Assembly (NCBI GenBank): GCA_963555925.1
Contig: CAUVXJ010000048.1
Location: 1 to 64,000 of the forward strand
DNA length: 64,000 nt
Direction of reading: 5' to 3'
Source: Protofrankia sp963555925
GTDB lineage: Bacteria > Actinomycetota > Actinomycetes > Frankiales > Frankiaceae
Shown piece by piece: positions 42,493 to 51,638 of this stretch. Within the stretch, counting starts at the first letter, position 1. The number at the start of each line of letters is the position of its first letter. A model generated the notes under the pieces. It made no database searches, was not told the DNA's origin, and worked only from the letters and a program-made list of their open reading frames with translations. The translations under genes and the position numbers were made by a program.

Positions 42493-44063
42493 CGCACGTC
42501 CGCGATGACGTGCGGCGGGGAATGCAGATAGGTCATGGATGGATCGCGGCCCACCGTGCCCGACACCATCTCCAAGGCGTCGGCCAGGGTGGACGCGGCC
42601 CGGAAACCCATCCGCGCGCAGGCGGCCCGGTCACCGCCGACCCACACGACATCCTCCAGGTGGTCCATGGCGTGCGCACCCCAGTACCACATGTAAAACG
42701 GATGCACGCCGTGGTAAGCGTGCGATGTGCGGTACAGGTGGGTATACCAGGGGTCGGTCGCGTACTGCTTCTCGAAGGCGGCCTCAATGGTCGCCGGGTC
42801 GGTGGACTCGGCGAGAACCTCCTCGAAGAAGTCCACATACGACGGATGGTGCAGCTGGGAGAACTCCGGCGTCACCGGATGGTAGAGAATCATCGCTCCG
42901 CCGCGCCGGACCAGCGGCTGCCCCCGGTACATGTTGAAGAAGTAACCGAGCCCGAGGCACATCGCGAGGATCGGGTTCATCACCGAGTTCACGTTGTACG
43001 GCCCCAGATAGGGCAGGCCCACGACCAGCACGTCGCTCTGCCCGTTGACCTCGACGAGCTGCTGGCGGTGCACATTCGCGATCGTCTTGGCGTGCACGGC
43101 TTCGGTCTCGCCCGCGTGCACGCCGGTCACCCCGTAGTCGGCCACGAGATCGTGGAAGAGCTTGCGGCGGGACCGCACCGGCATGGCCGCGAGCCCCCGC
43201 GACATCCCGAACGCCATCGCCTGGTCGCGTACGGACCATTCCCATTCCCGCTTCATCAGAAAGCCGTAACGGGACGGGAACGACGCGTTGTTCACGGTCG
43301 TCTCCACCGTGAAGATCTTCAGGTGGTCGGCCAGCAGCCGACCCATCCGCCACGCCGAGGAATGCATGGCCGAGCGGGTGTGGTCCATGAACGAACGCGA
43401 GTGCACCATTGTATGACTGTTGTGATGGTGGCGCAGGCTGTTGTAGGACGCGAGCCCGATCGGCACCGACTTGTGGCCACCGTCCATCGCCACCATGTTG
43501 ATATTGACGTAGACCAGCAGGTCGGACTCGGCGGCCCGCCGGTTGATCTCGACATCCTCGCCGTTCTCGGTCAGGCCGATGTGGGTCAGGTTATCCCTGT
43601 CCTCGGCGTCGTGGTTGTAGAGATTGTCCGGCCAGAACGAGCGGAACACCCGCTCCCCGACGGCCCGTTCGATCTCGGCGGCGGTCATCCGGCGATGCAG
43701 CGCGTTCGCCACGATGAGTACCACGTCGTCCACACCGACCTGCGCCGCGATCGTCAGCACCTGCTCGATCACCCGCTGGCGGATGTCGGGCCGGCGCATC
43801 GGCGGCAGCGGGAGCGACAGGTCGTCGAAGGCGATCGTCAGACGCATCCCCGGCCGAAGCAACGCCCGCAGCGGCTCGCTGTTCTCGGGCTCGGCCAACG
43901 CCCGGCTGATCGCCGCGTCCACATCAGCCAGCTCCGGCAGCGACTCCGGCGGGTAAAGCACCCGGGTGCCGAGCGGGAAGCGTTCCAGCCCGAACCCCTC
44001 ACCCTGGTGTACGAGAAGCGGAGGAGTCCGCTCATCGACCTCGAGCACGAACCCCGGTCTCAC
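42489..44063 (-). CDS. LarA-like protein (nickel-pincer lactate racemase superfamily, DUF2088)
   Basis: A 524-residue protein. The N-terminal LarA domain is clear: LRPGMRLTIAFDDLSLP, then VGVDDVVLIVANALHRRMTAAE. Compared with lactate racemase as I remember it, His123 matches the first active-site His, Lys198 in MDGGHKSVP matches the Lys that carries the nickel-pincer nucleotide, and His214 the last His; the His ten residues before the Lys is replaced by Ile188. So cofactor binding looks possible but simple lactate racemisation does not. No larB, larC or larE lies in the window. It sits between an alcohol dehydrogenase and an acyltransferase. Confidence 0.8.
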   Translation of the reverse strand: MRPGFVLEVDERTPPLLVHQGEGFGLERFPLGTRVLYPPESLPELADVDAAISRALAEPENSEPLRALLRPGMRLTIAFDDLSLPLPPMRRPDIRQRVIEQVLTIAAQVGVDDVVLIVANALHRRMTAAEIERAVGERVFRSFWPDNLYNHDAEDRDNLTHIGLTENGEDVEINRRAAESDLLVYVNINMVAMDGGHKSVPIGLASYNSLRHHHNSHTMVHSRSFMDHTRSAMHSSAWRMGRLLADHLKIFTVETTVNNASFPSRYGFLMKREWEWSVRDQAMAFGMSRGLAAMPVRSRRKLFHDLVADYGVTGVHAGETEAVHAKTIANVHRQQLVEVNGQSDVLVVGLPYLGPYNVNSVMNPILAMCLGLGYFFNMYRGQPLVRRGGAMILYHPVTPEFSQLHHPSYVDFFEEVLAESTDPATIEAAFEKQYATDPWYTHLYRTSHAYHGVHPFYMWYWGAHAMDHLEDVVWVGGDRAACARMGFRAASTLADALEMVSGTVGRDPSMTYLHSPPHVIADVR

Positions 44064-44174
44064 CTGTGCGATCCCCTAACACGCGGTTGCGGCCGGGCGA
44101 CACTGCCGTCGCCAGCCGCCATCCAGTGAACGTCGTAGTGAACGTCCCAGTGAACAGATCTCACCCTTGCCCCA

Positions 44175-45449
44175 TCAGGTCGCCATCAGGTCGAAGGCGA
44201 CCTTGACCGCGCCGAGACGCCCTGCGCCGAGCGCATGGTCCAACGCGTCCCGCCAACGGTCCAACGGGTAGGTCGCCGACACAACCCCGTCCAGCGGGGC
44301 AGTTGCCGCGAGCTCCAGTGCCCGAACGAAGTCCGGCCGATCCGACGCCGGGTCATCCGGCCGCTGTGCGGGCACGTCCGCGGGCACGTCCGCGGGCCGG
44401 GGTCGACCGACGCTGGAGGCGTAAGTGCCCACCAGCTCCAGTTCCCGGAACCACAGCGGGGTCAGATCGACCGAACCGGTGGGAACCCCCGACAGCACCA
44501 CCCGCCCACCGGCACGGGTGACGCGCAGCGCCGTTGACAGCGACGACGCGCTACCGGCGCAGTCGATCGCAATGTCCACACCGCCGAGCAGATACGGCGG
44601 CCCGACATCCGGTTCCAGTTTGAGCGCACGGGTGCCGCGGCGCACGCCGCCGACCGCGGACGCCGGCGGAAGGATCTCATCCGCTCCGAACCGCCGCGCC
44701 AGCTCTACCTGATGGCGGTGCTTGGCCACGACCGTGACCCGGCCGGCCCTGGTGTAGGCGCGCAGCGCCAGCAAGGTCAACAACCCCACCGAACCGGCAC
44801 CGATGATCAGAACCCGGTCACCGTCGGCGACCCGGGCCCGCAGCGCGGTATGTACGGCGCACGCGAGCGGCTCGACCAGGACCGCCCGCTCGTCGGGCAG
44901 GTCCGCCGGGACCGGGTACAGCTGCGAACGGTGGGCGACCAGTGCCCGGCTCCACCCGCCGCCGGTCTGCGCGCAGGAGCCGGTCTGCAGGCCGGGGGAC
45001 AGGTGACCGGAGGTGACCCGATCGCAGCGGCTGGTGTGTCCGGCGGCGCAGCCGGCGCAGACCGCGACGCCGCGGGCCGCGCAGCCCAGAACCGGGTCGA
45101 GCACCACCCTGCTGCCGGCCGGCAGCTCGGTGCCGTCCGCAAGGGTCACATCCGTCTGGGTGTCGGCCACGATCTCATGCCCGGGGACGAAGGGCATGGA
45201 CACCAGGGATGTGAAGTAGAACGACGACTGCCCGGTGACGGTGACCAGGTCCGAACCGCAGATCCCCGACAGCCGTGGACGGATCGTGACCCATCCCTCG
45301 CCCGGCAGAGCCGGGGCGGGCCCGTCGGTCAACCGCAGCGGCGCCGTCGTCGCGGCCGCGGCGCCGGCCAGGGCGGGTAGTCGACCCGACACCGCCCGGG
45401 TGGCCAGGTAGCGGGGCATGGAACGGTACAGCTCCAACGCGCGGCTCAC
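44175..45449 (-). CDS. Zinc-dependent alcohol dehydrogenase (MDR family)
   Basis: A 424-residue medium-chain dehydrogenase. The catalytic zinc site starts at SGICGSD, followed by VPGHEIV; the structural-zinc region has the unusual order CAARGVAVCAGCAAGHTSRC. The catalytic-site Glu is in VEPLACAVH and the NAD(P)-binding motif is VLIIGAGSVGLLTLL. The start overlaps the upstream FAR-HAD gene by three bases. An oxidoreductase step on an alcohol or aldehyde made by the neighbouring reductase is plausible. Confidence 0.87.
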   Translation of the reverse strand: MSRALELYRSMPRYLATRAVSGRLPALAGAAAATTAPLRLTDGPAPALPGEGWVTIRPRLSGICGSDLVTVTGQSSFYFTSLVSMPFVPGHEIVADTQTDVTLADGTELPAGSRVVLDPVLGCAARGVAVCAGCAAGHTSRCDRVTSGHLSPGLQTGSCAQTGGGWSRALVAHRSQLYPVPADLPDERAVLVEPLACAVHTALRARVADGDRVLIIGAGSVGLLTLLALRAYTRAGRVTVVAKHRHQVELARRFGADEILPPASAVGGVRRGTRALKLEPDVGPPYLLGGVDIAIDCAGSASSLSTALRVTRAGGRVVLSGVPTGSVDLTPLWFRELELVGTYASSVGRPRPADVPADVPAQRPDDPASDRPDFVRALELAATAPLDGVVSATYPLDRWRDALDHALGAGRLGAVKVAFDLMAT

Positions 45450-48141
45450 CGGTCGGCTCCCAACCGTGATGTGCGGACGCGAACCGGGCCGCCCGCGGGC
45501 GAGCCGCCGACGCCAGCGTGAGCTGCGCCGGCATGAGCGTTGCGCTCACGCCGGCTGCCGACCACTGCACGTGGTTCGCCACGGGTCGAGGCCCACTCCT
45601 CGATCGGCCAGCCGGATCGGCGGGCCACCCGGTACAGCGGCAGGTCCGGATTGACCGCGACCGGGTTGCCGACGGCACGCAACATCGGCAGATCCGACTG
45701 GCTGTCGGCGTATGCCCAGGACGCCGACAGGTCGGCTCCCACCCGTTTGGCATAGTGATCCAGCCAGGCGGCCCGGGAGTCACCGACCAGCGGTGCCGAG
45801 ACCAGACGGCCGGTGGCGCGCCCGTCCGTCCCGACTGCGAGCCGGGTAGCGACGACCTCGTCGAACAGTGGCGCCAGCGGACGGGTGAGGACCTCGACCG
45901 CGCCGGTCAGCAGGACGGTCCGGTGCCCGGCGTCCCGATGCTCGCGGATCCGGCGGATCGCCCCCGCCTTCACCCGGCGCAGCAGGATGTCACCGGCGAC
46001 CTCGTCGACGAGACGGGCGAGCTCGTCGGGGTCTGCGCCGGCATAGCGCGTGTACACCGCCCGGATGAGATGTCCCCGGTCGCGCCGCTCGGCCCGCACA
46101 TAACCGGGCAGCGCGCGGGCGAGCTGGGCGAGTTCGCGTCCGCGCGCCGCGAGGCTCTGGTCGGTCAGCCGCAGCCACAGATACGACTCGACCACGGTCG
46201 AGGACACCAGCGTCCCGTCCAGATCGAACACCGCGAGCGTGTCCGGGCCGCCGACCAGGGCGTGCGACGCCCGCCGGGCCGCGGCCGCGGGTTTGTCCGG
46301 ACCGCGGAACGTCGAGGTGACACTCGGAAAGTGGATCTCCTGCAGGTAGGTGCGCCAGTCGTAGCAGGCCGGATCGAAGCCGAACCGCTCAGTGTCGCCC
46401 GGGTCGAGGCTCTGGGCCAGCGCGCGGGTCGCGTCGTCGACGTAGACCAGCTCCGCCTTGGTGTAAGAACGGTAGAGGTCCTGGTAGCGCCGCAGGAACG
46501 CCAGCCGCTCATCGAGCTGCTCCAGGTCCCGGGCGGCCTGACGGACCCGGTCCGAGCGCGGAGCGTACCCGAGCGCCTTTCCCGCGATCTCCGCGAAACG
46601 CTCGCCACGGCGCAGTTGGCTCTCGACCGTGGCAGCGCCGGCGAACCGCCAGTCGGCGGCGGCGATGGCGCCACGACCGGGCTTGGTCAACGGGTGGCGC
46701 CCGAAGTATTCGCGGACATTCTCATAAAGGTCACGAAACAACAGCGGATTGCGGAATCCCGAACATACGGTGTAATAGGCCGGGGTCGATGCCGGCGGCG
46801 TCGCCGCGGCCGCGGCGANNNNNNNNNNNNNNNNNNNNNNNNNNNNNNNNNNNNNNNNNNNNNNNNNNNNNNNNNNNNNNNNNNNNNNNNNNNNNNNNNN
46901 NNNNNNNNNNNNNNNNNNNNNNNNNNNNNNNNNNNNNNNNNNNNNNNNNNNNNNNNNNNNNNNNNNNNNNNNNNNNNNNNNNNNNNNNNNNNNNNNNNNN
47001 NNNNNNNNNNNNNNNNNNNNNNNNNNNNNNNNNNNNNNNNNNNNNNNNNNNNNNNNNNNNNNNNNNNNNNNNNNNNNNNNNNNNNNNNNNNNNNNNNNNN
47101 NNNNNNNNNNNNNNNNNNNNNNNNNNNNNNNNNNNNNNNNNNNNNNNNNNNNNNNNNNNGGATCGCATTGACGACCAGATCGACGGGGATGATGTCGATG
47201 ATCCCGTCGGGGGATGCGGGGAAGTCCGGCAGCTCCCCGCGACCGTAGGCGAGGATCAGCGGCTCGGCCATCTTGAAGCCCTCGATCCAGCCCGGGAACG
47301 GGCGGGCCAACGCGCTCTCGATGATGGACGGACGCATGATGGTCAGCGGCAGACCGTCACGTTCGGCTTCCAGATAGCGCTCGGCCAGTGCCTTGGTGAA
47401 CGTGTAGCAGTCCGTCCAGCCCAGCACGCGGGCCCGTTCGCCGCCCGCGTCGACGAGCCGGCGCTCCACCCACCTGCGGCGGCGGCGTTCGGCTTCCCGC
47501 GAGACCGTCTGCGCGCCGGCCCGGATGTGTTCGGCCTCGGCCTCGGCCCGGAACCGGCGCAGCTCCTGCGGTGCCCGCGAGGCGTCCTCGGCCGCGAGCC
47601 GGGCTCGCTGTGCGGCGGCCTGCTCGGCCCGCCAGTCGACGTTGTGCACGAGGCGGCCCTCAGCCACATGCCCCGATCGCAGGCCCGCCACGTACGCCGT
47701 GGAGATGTGCACCAGATGAGGTCTCGCGCCGCTGTCTTGGATGGCCCGCAGCAGCTCCTGGACGCCCCCGAGGTTGGTGGCGAAACCCGTGTCGATCGGC
47801 GGGTCGAACGACACCTCGCCGGCACAGTGGACGACGACGTCGACATCCGCCGGAATGGCCGGAATCCGTTCGAGATCGCCCTCAAGGACCGTGATCTGGT
47901 CGCGCAGCACCCGCTCGACACCATCAGCGCCGATTCGGTCACGCCATGCGGCGAAGGCCGGCTTGGCCACGAGACTCCGAAGGCGGGCTTGTCCATTCCT
48001 GCCTGCACGGGGACGGATGAGGACGACCACCCGGGTGTCGGGCAGGTCGGAAAGCAGCCGTTCCAGCAGCGCCTCGCCCACGAAACCGGTCGCTCCCGTG
48101 ACGAGGACACGCTTGCCCGCGAGCCGCTCGGCCAGCCCCAC
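45446..48141 (-). CDS. Fatty acyl-CoA reductase-like SDR fused to HAD-IB phosphatase, interrupted by gap
   Basis: One gene split by an N run. The N-terminal half is an extended SDR of the male-sterility/FAR type: VLVTGATGFVGEALLERLL, CYTFTKALAER with the Tyr-Lys pair, and MRPSIIESALARPFPGW. After the gap the frame gives PAYYTVCSGFRNPLLFRDL and the helical FAR C-terminal domain, then a HAD-IB domain (AVFDLDGTLVSS, LLTGAVEVL, YADSQSDLPML). Fusions of this type occur in actinobacteria. The GTG start has GAGGTG upstream. Likely role: reduction of an acyl-CoA or similar thioester plus dephosphorylation; substrate unknown. Confidence 0.82.
46819..47159. other. Assembly gap (341 N) inside the FAR-HAD gene
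   Basis: The protein breaks after VDLVVNAI and resumes at AAAAATPPASTPAYY. In FAR homologues these lie next to each other, so only a few codons should be missing. The flank is a GC-only run (GCCGCGGCCGCGGCG), a likely cause of sequencing failure. Confidence 0.95.
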
Positions 48142-48407
48142 GCCTCACCTCTTCCGTAATGAACACTGGTGGGCCACAGTAGGGGACGCCGGTGTTCTGG
48201 GCCGAAGCCGCCTCATGCCCACGTGGTTGCATCCAACCAGGCAACACCGATGGTCACGGACAACCTACCGTTGGACATCCCTAAGAGTGCCCGACAACAA
48301 GGGAGTGGATCAATGAGTAGGGCTGAGGTGCGTAGATCGCGAGGTACGAGGAGTGCGGACGAGGGCACGACGCATCGATCATCGGCGGTCTGCGTACGCT
48401 CCTGATC

Positions 48408-48851
48408 GTGTTGGAAGACCTTGACCGCGAGATCGTCCGCCTGCTGTGCCGGGACGGACGGATGAGCTACACCGACCTGGGCCGAGCCACCGGCCTTTCC
48501 GTGTCCGCGGTTCACCAGCGGGTGCGACGACTTGAGCAACGGGGTGTGATCACCTCTTATGCGGCCCTGGTCGACGCCTCCCAGATCGGGCTCCCGCTCA
48601 CCGCATTCATCTCCATCAAACCGATCGACCCGAGCCAGCCCGACGACGCGCCGGACCGCCTGCGCGGCCTGGACACGATCGAGGCATGCCACAGCGTGGC
48701 CGGCGAGGAGAGCTATCTGCTCAAGGTCCGGGTCGCGGGTCCGGGCAACCTGGAGGGCCTGCTGCAGGAGATCCGCGCCGCGGCGAACGTCTCCACCCGC
48801 ACGATGGTCGTCTTGTCCACCCCGTACGAGGCCCGGCCACCCGCGCTGTAG
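48408..48851 (+). CDS. Lrp/AsnC-family transcriptional regulator
   Basis: A 147-residue regulator: N-terminal winged HTH (YTDLGRATGLSVSAVHQRV) and C-terminal ligand-binding RAM domain (CHSVAGEESYLLKVRV). These bind amino acids or related effectors as octamers. It is divergent from the FAR-HAD gene across 266 bases, so it is the natural candidate regulator of that operon and of itself. The start is a GTG followed by TTG; either may serve. Two hairpin-bearing repeats follow its stop. Confidence 0.9.
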   Translation: MLEDLDREIVRLLCRDGRMSYTDLGRATGLSVSAVHQRVRRLEQRGVITSYAALVDASQIGLPLTAFISIKPIDPSQPDDAPDRLRGLDTIEACHSVAGEESYLLKVRVAGPGNLEGLLQEIRAAANVSTRTMVVLSTPYEARPPAL

Positions 48852-48967
48852 CACCCGGCCAAAGGCCGCGCGATCATGACCCTTCCCGCGCGGCCGGAGG
48901 CCTCAAGAGTGGCCACCCGGCCAAAGGCCGCGCGATCATGACCCTTCCCGCGCGGCCTACGGCCTCA
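48852..48967 (+). repeat. 62-bp tandem repeat with paired hairpins after lrp
   Basis: Two head-to-tail copies begin CACCCGGCCAAAGGCC at 48852 and 48914. Each carries a perfect 9-bp stem, GGCCGCGCG pairing with CGCGCGGCC (48864-48872 with 48887-48895; 48926-48934 with 48949-48957), around a 14-base loop. Placement just after the lrp stop suggests a double transcription terminator or a duplicated repeat element. There is no U-tract. Confidence 0.75.
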
Positions 48968-49024
48968 CAGGCCGCCGGCGACCACAACGGGTTCACAGCG
49001 GGCAGACTGGCAGCCGTGACCGAC

Positions 49025-50746
49025 ATGTCGTCGAACCCGGGAGCCGCCAGAAGACCGGGACCGGCCCAGGGATCTGGAGGGCCGAAGGGCGCGCGACGAT
49101 CGTCAGATCGTGCGCCCGCAGGCCGCAGTCCCCGAAGCACTGGTGGCAGCCGCGTCCTCTATCGCGGTGGCCGTGTGCACAGCCCGACCGCGCCGTTCGC
49201 GACCGCGATGCTGGTCGACCACGACACGGTTGCCTGGATCGGCTCTGCCGCGGCTGCCGAGGCGATGAACCTCGACGAGACCGTCGAGGAGATCGTGGAG
49301 CTCGACGACGCCCTGGTCACCCCAGCGTTCGTGGACGCCCACGTGCACGTGACCGCGACGGGACTTGCCCTGAGCGGTCTCGACCTGACCTCGGCGCGAT
49401 CCCTGGCGGCCGCGCTGGACCAGCTCGCCGACCACGTCAAGCAGCATCCCGCGACCACAGTGCTCGGCACCGGCTGGGACGACACGGCCTGGCCGGAAGA
49501 CCGCCCGCCCAGTGCCGCCGAGCTCGACCGGGCGGCCGGGGGAGCGGCGGTCTACCTCTCCCGCATCGACGGTCACTGCGCCGTCGTGTCCGCAGCGCTG
49601 GCAGACCGCAGCGGCGCCGCCAGCAGGTCGGGATGGCTCGGCGATGGCCGCTGCCAGGGCGAAGCCCACCACGTCGCCCGCCGCGCCGCATACGAGAGCG
49701 TGTCGGCCGGGCAGCGGCGGGCCGCCCAGCGGCGCGTGCGCGCCCACGCCGCTGGGCTGGGCATCGCGGCGCTGCACGAGATGGCGGGGCCGGAGGTCTC
49801 CGACGCCGACGACCTCAGCGACCTGCTCGCGCTCGCGTCCGCCGAGGCGGGCCCCGTCATCCACGGGTACTGGGCCGGGGATGTCGAGACCGCGGTGGCG
49901 CTCGGCGTCGGGCTCGGTGGCGACCTGTTCGTCGACGGCTCGCTGGGATCACACACCGCGGCGTTGCGGGTCGCATACGCGGACGCACCCGGCGACCACG
50001 GCGTGGTTCAGCTGGATGCGGACGCGGTGTACGAGGTGGTGGTCCGGGCCAGCGAGGCGGGTCTGCAGGCCGGCTTCCACGCCATCGGCGACGCGGCCCT
50101 CGACATCGTCCTGGACGGTTGTGAACGAGCAGCCGACAAGGTCGGGTTGTCCCGGGTCCTGGCCGCACGCCACCGCGTCGAACACTGCGAGATGGCCGAT
50201 GTCACCCAGATCGCCCGGATGGCCGGTCTCGGCCTGGTAGCCGGCGTGCAGCCCGCGTTCGACGCCTGTTGGGGGGGTCCGGACGGGATGTACGCACGGC
50301 GGCTGGGAGCCGACCGCGCCCGGGCGATGAACCCGTTGGCGGCGATGGCCGCCGCCGGCGTCGTCCTGGCATTGTCCTCGGATGCTCCGGTGACCCCGCT
50401 GGACCCGTGGGGTGGTGTGCGCGCCGCGGTCGCACACCACACACCGGCCTCCGCGCTCAGCGCCCGGGCGGCGTTCTCGGCCGCGACGAGAGGCGGCTGG
50501 CGAGCGGCCCGCGCGGACGGTGACGGCAGCGGGGTGCTCGCACCGGGCGCGCCGGCGACGTTCGCGGTGTGGCAGGTGGCGGGGGAGCTGGTCGTCCAAG
50601 TGCCCGACGAGCGGGTCACGGCATGGTCCACCGATCCACGGGCGGGCATAGCGGGGCTCCCTGACCTTGACGGCCCGGACCCGACATGTCTGCGCACGGT
50701 CGTGCGTGGCACGGTCGTCCACGATCTGTCGGCCCGGCCGGGGTGA
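49025..50746 (+). CDS. YtcJ-like metal-dependent amidohydrolase
   Basis: A 573-residue amidohydrolase-superfamily enzyme. Metal-site motifs: VTPAFVDAHVHVTATG, later GFHAIGDAAL, RHRVEHCEM and VLALSSDAPVTPLDPW. The N-terminal LYRGGRVHSPTAP strand is the usual beginning of the composite beta-sandwich. Substrate cannot be told. The first ~45 residues include an inserted repeat (residues ~19-38) also found in the lnt-ppm1 gene; a GTG nine bases upstream is an alternative start. Confidence 0.87.
   Translation: MSSNPGAARRPGPAQGSGGPKGARRSSDRAPAGRSPRSTGGSRVLYRGGRVHSPTAPFATAMLVDHDTVAWIGSAAAAEAMNLDETVEEIVELDDALVTPAFVDAHVHVTATGLALSGLDLTSARSLAAALDQLADHVKQHPATTVLGTGWDDTAWPEDRPPSAAELDRAAGGAAVYLSRIDGHCAVVSAALADRSGAASRSGWLGDGRCQGEAHHVARRAAYESVSAGQRRAAQRRVRAHAAGLGIAALHEMAGPEVSDADDLSDLLALASAEAGPVIHGYWAGDVETAVALGVGLGGDLFVDGSLGSHTAALRVAYADAPGDHGVVQLDADAVYEVVVRASEAGLQAGFHAIGDAALDIVLDGCERAADKVGLSRVLAARHRVEHCEMADVTQIARMAGLGLVAGVQPAFDACWGGPDGMYARRLGADRARAMNPLAAMAAAGVVLALSSDAPVTPLDPWGGVRAAVAHHTPASALSARAAFSAATRGGWRAARADGDGSGVLAPGAPATFAVWQVAGELVVQVPDERVTAWSTDPRAGIAGLPDLDGPDPTCLRTVVRGTVVHDLSARPG
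49081..49140 (-). repeat. Dispersed repeat element, copy A (in amidohydrolase gene)
   Basis: Read on the minus strand this 60-base segment begins GTGCTTCGGGGACTGCGG and ends CGCCCTTCGGC. It is highly similar to 52832-52906 on the plus strand. It contains the palindromic CGATCTGACGATCG core. It lies in the reading frame near the N-terminus of the amidohydrolase. Confidence 0.8.
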
Positions 50747-51638
50747 CCCCACCCGGATGATCACGAACCGATGACACGGACTGCGACGGCGAGGACTTCG
50801 AAAGGCCCCGGACCGTCCTTCGGACCGATCCCCTGCCCGCCGGATGCGGGCGGGGGATCGTTGTCTAGGGGACGACCGGGACCCTTCGGGCTGCCTTGCA
50901 GCTCCCCCTTCGCCGGCGGTGACGAACTTCCTGTCCGACCCCACCGCCGACCGGGCCTGGTACCGGGTGGCCGTGGACGCACGTGCGCCCGACGACCACC
51001 GGCCGGTCTGCCGACAGGGAAGGCGCTGACGCAGCCGCCTCACGAGTGGACGACATGGACCGTACCCGTCCTGACTCCGCTTGTGTCAACTGGGCGTTCC
51101 ATCTGCGTCTATTTCCTGTTTCCCCAGGTCAGCGAGATCTTCGCTGCGAACCGCGGTTGCGCTGGTGCTGTTGGCGACCTAGGCATGTCGCGCGCTGGAC
51201 ATGGTTGCCCTCATCGCAGACAGAACAAATTCACAACCAATTAACTACTCAACGCGATAACCAGGCCTTCGTTGACCACTATTCGCCCACCATTCGCAAC
51301 GCTTGGTTGCTGACCACGCCGGCGGCGCATGAAATGCGAAGACGCGCAGAGCAGCTGTTTGCATGCTGTGCGTAGTAGCGTCAGTGCCTGTTCCGGCCGG
51401 ATCCGATCCGCCGGACGACCGATTCCCGATACCCGGGATTGCGTGTACCCGTGGTGCTGCGTGTACGGGATTCCGCCGGCCCGAATACTCGATCATCTCG
51501 CGTGACCCAGGAGCAGCCATGACCATCACGGACATCACCTGCGGTGGCGCCACCCACTCCAGCGCGACCCGTGGCGCCCCCGCCCGCCGCCGCGGCGCCC
51601 GCCACAAGAAAAAGCCCGACCATACCCGGAGGACATCG
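50747..51638. other. Long intergenic region before SMR gene
   Basis: Nearly 900 bases without a convincing gene. Part 1 contains the hairpin described separately. From about 50920 a short frame reads VTNFLSDPTADRAWYRVAV and stops at 51029, and near 51258-51375 another reads NQAFVDHYSPTIRNAW; both look like protein but have no start or context and may be remnants. The 51200-51310 part is AT-richer. I see no RNA gene or riboswitch. Confidence 0.5.
50827..50859. terminator. Strong hairpin downstream of the amidohydrolase gene
   Basis: A 14-bp stem, GATCCCCTGCCCGC with GCGGGCGGGGGATC, with one T-G pair and a five-base loop. It lies 80 bases after the amidohydrolase stop. No T-run follows, as is usual for high-GC actinobacterial terminators; it could also be a repeat element. 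Confidence 0.6.

Noticed and set aside
46687..46818. C-terminus of the FAR reading as SPRPRRRRRHRP
   Set aside because: This is a wrong frame caused by the inaccurate gap length; the correct frame gives PAYYTVCSGFRNP.
50771..51244. 157-residue frame in the long intergenic region
   Set aside because: It reads through a strong hairpin, has uneven composition and no recognisable motif.
51370..51530. Guanidine riboswitch before the SMR gene
   Set aside because: No matching core for the guanidine-I class and no paired ACGR-loop hairpins for guanidine-II.
51363..51638. Longer SMR protein from an upstream start
   Set aside because: The added residues are basic and unstructured, and a strong GGAGGA precedes the internal ATG.
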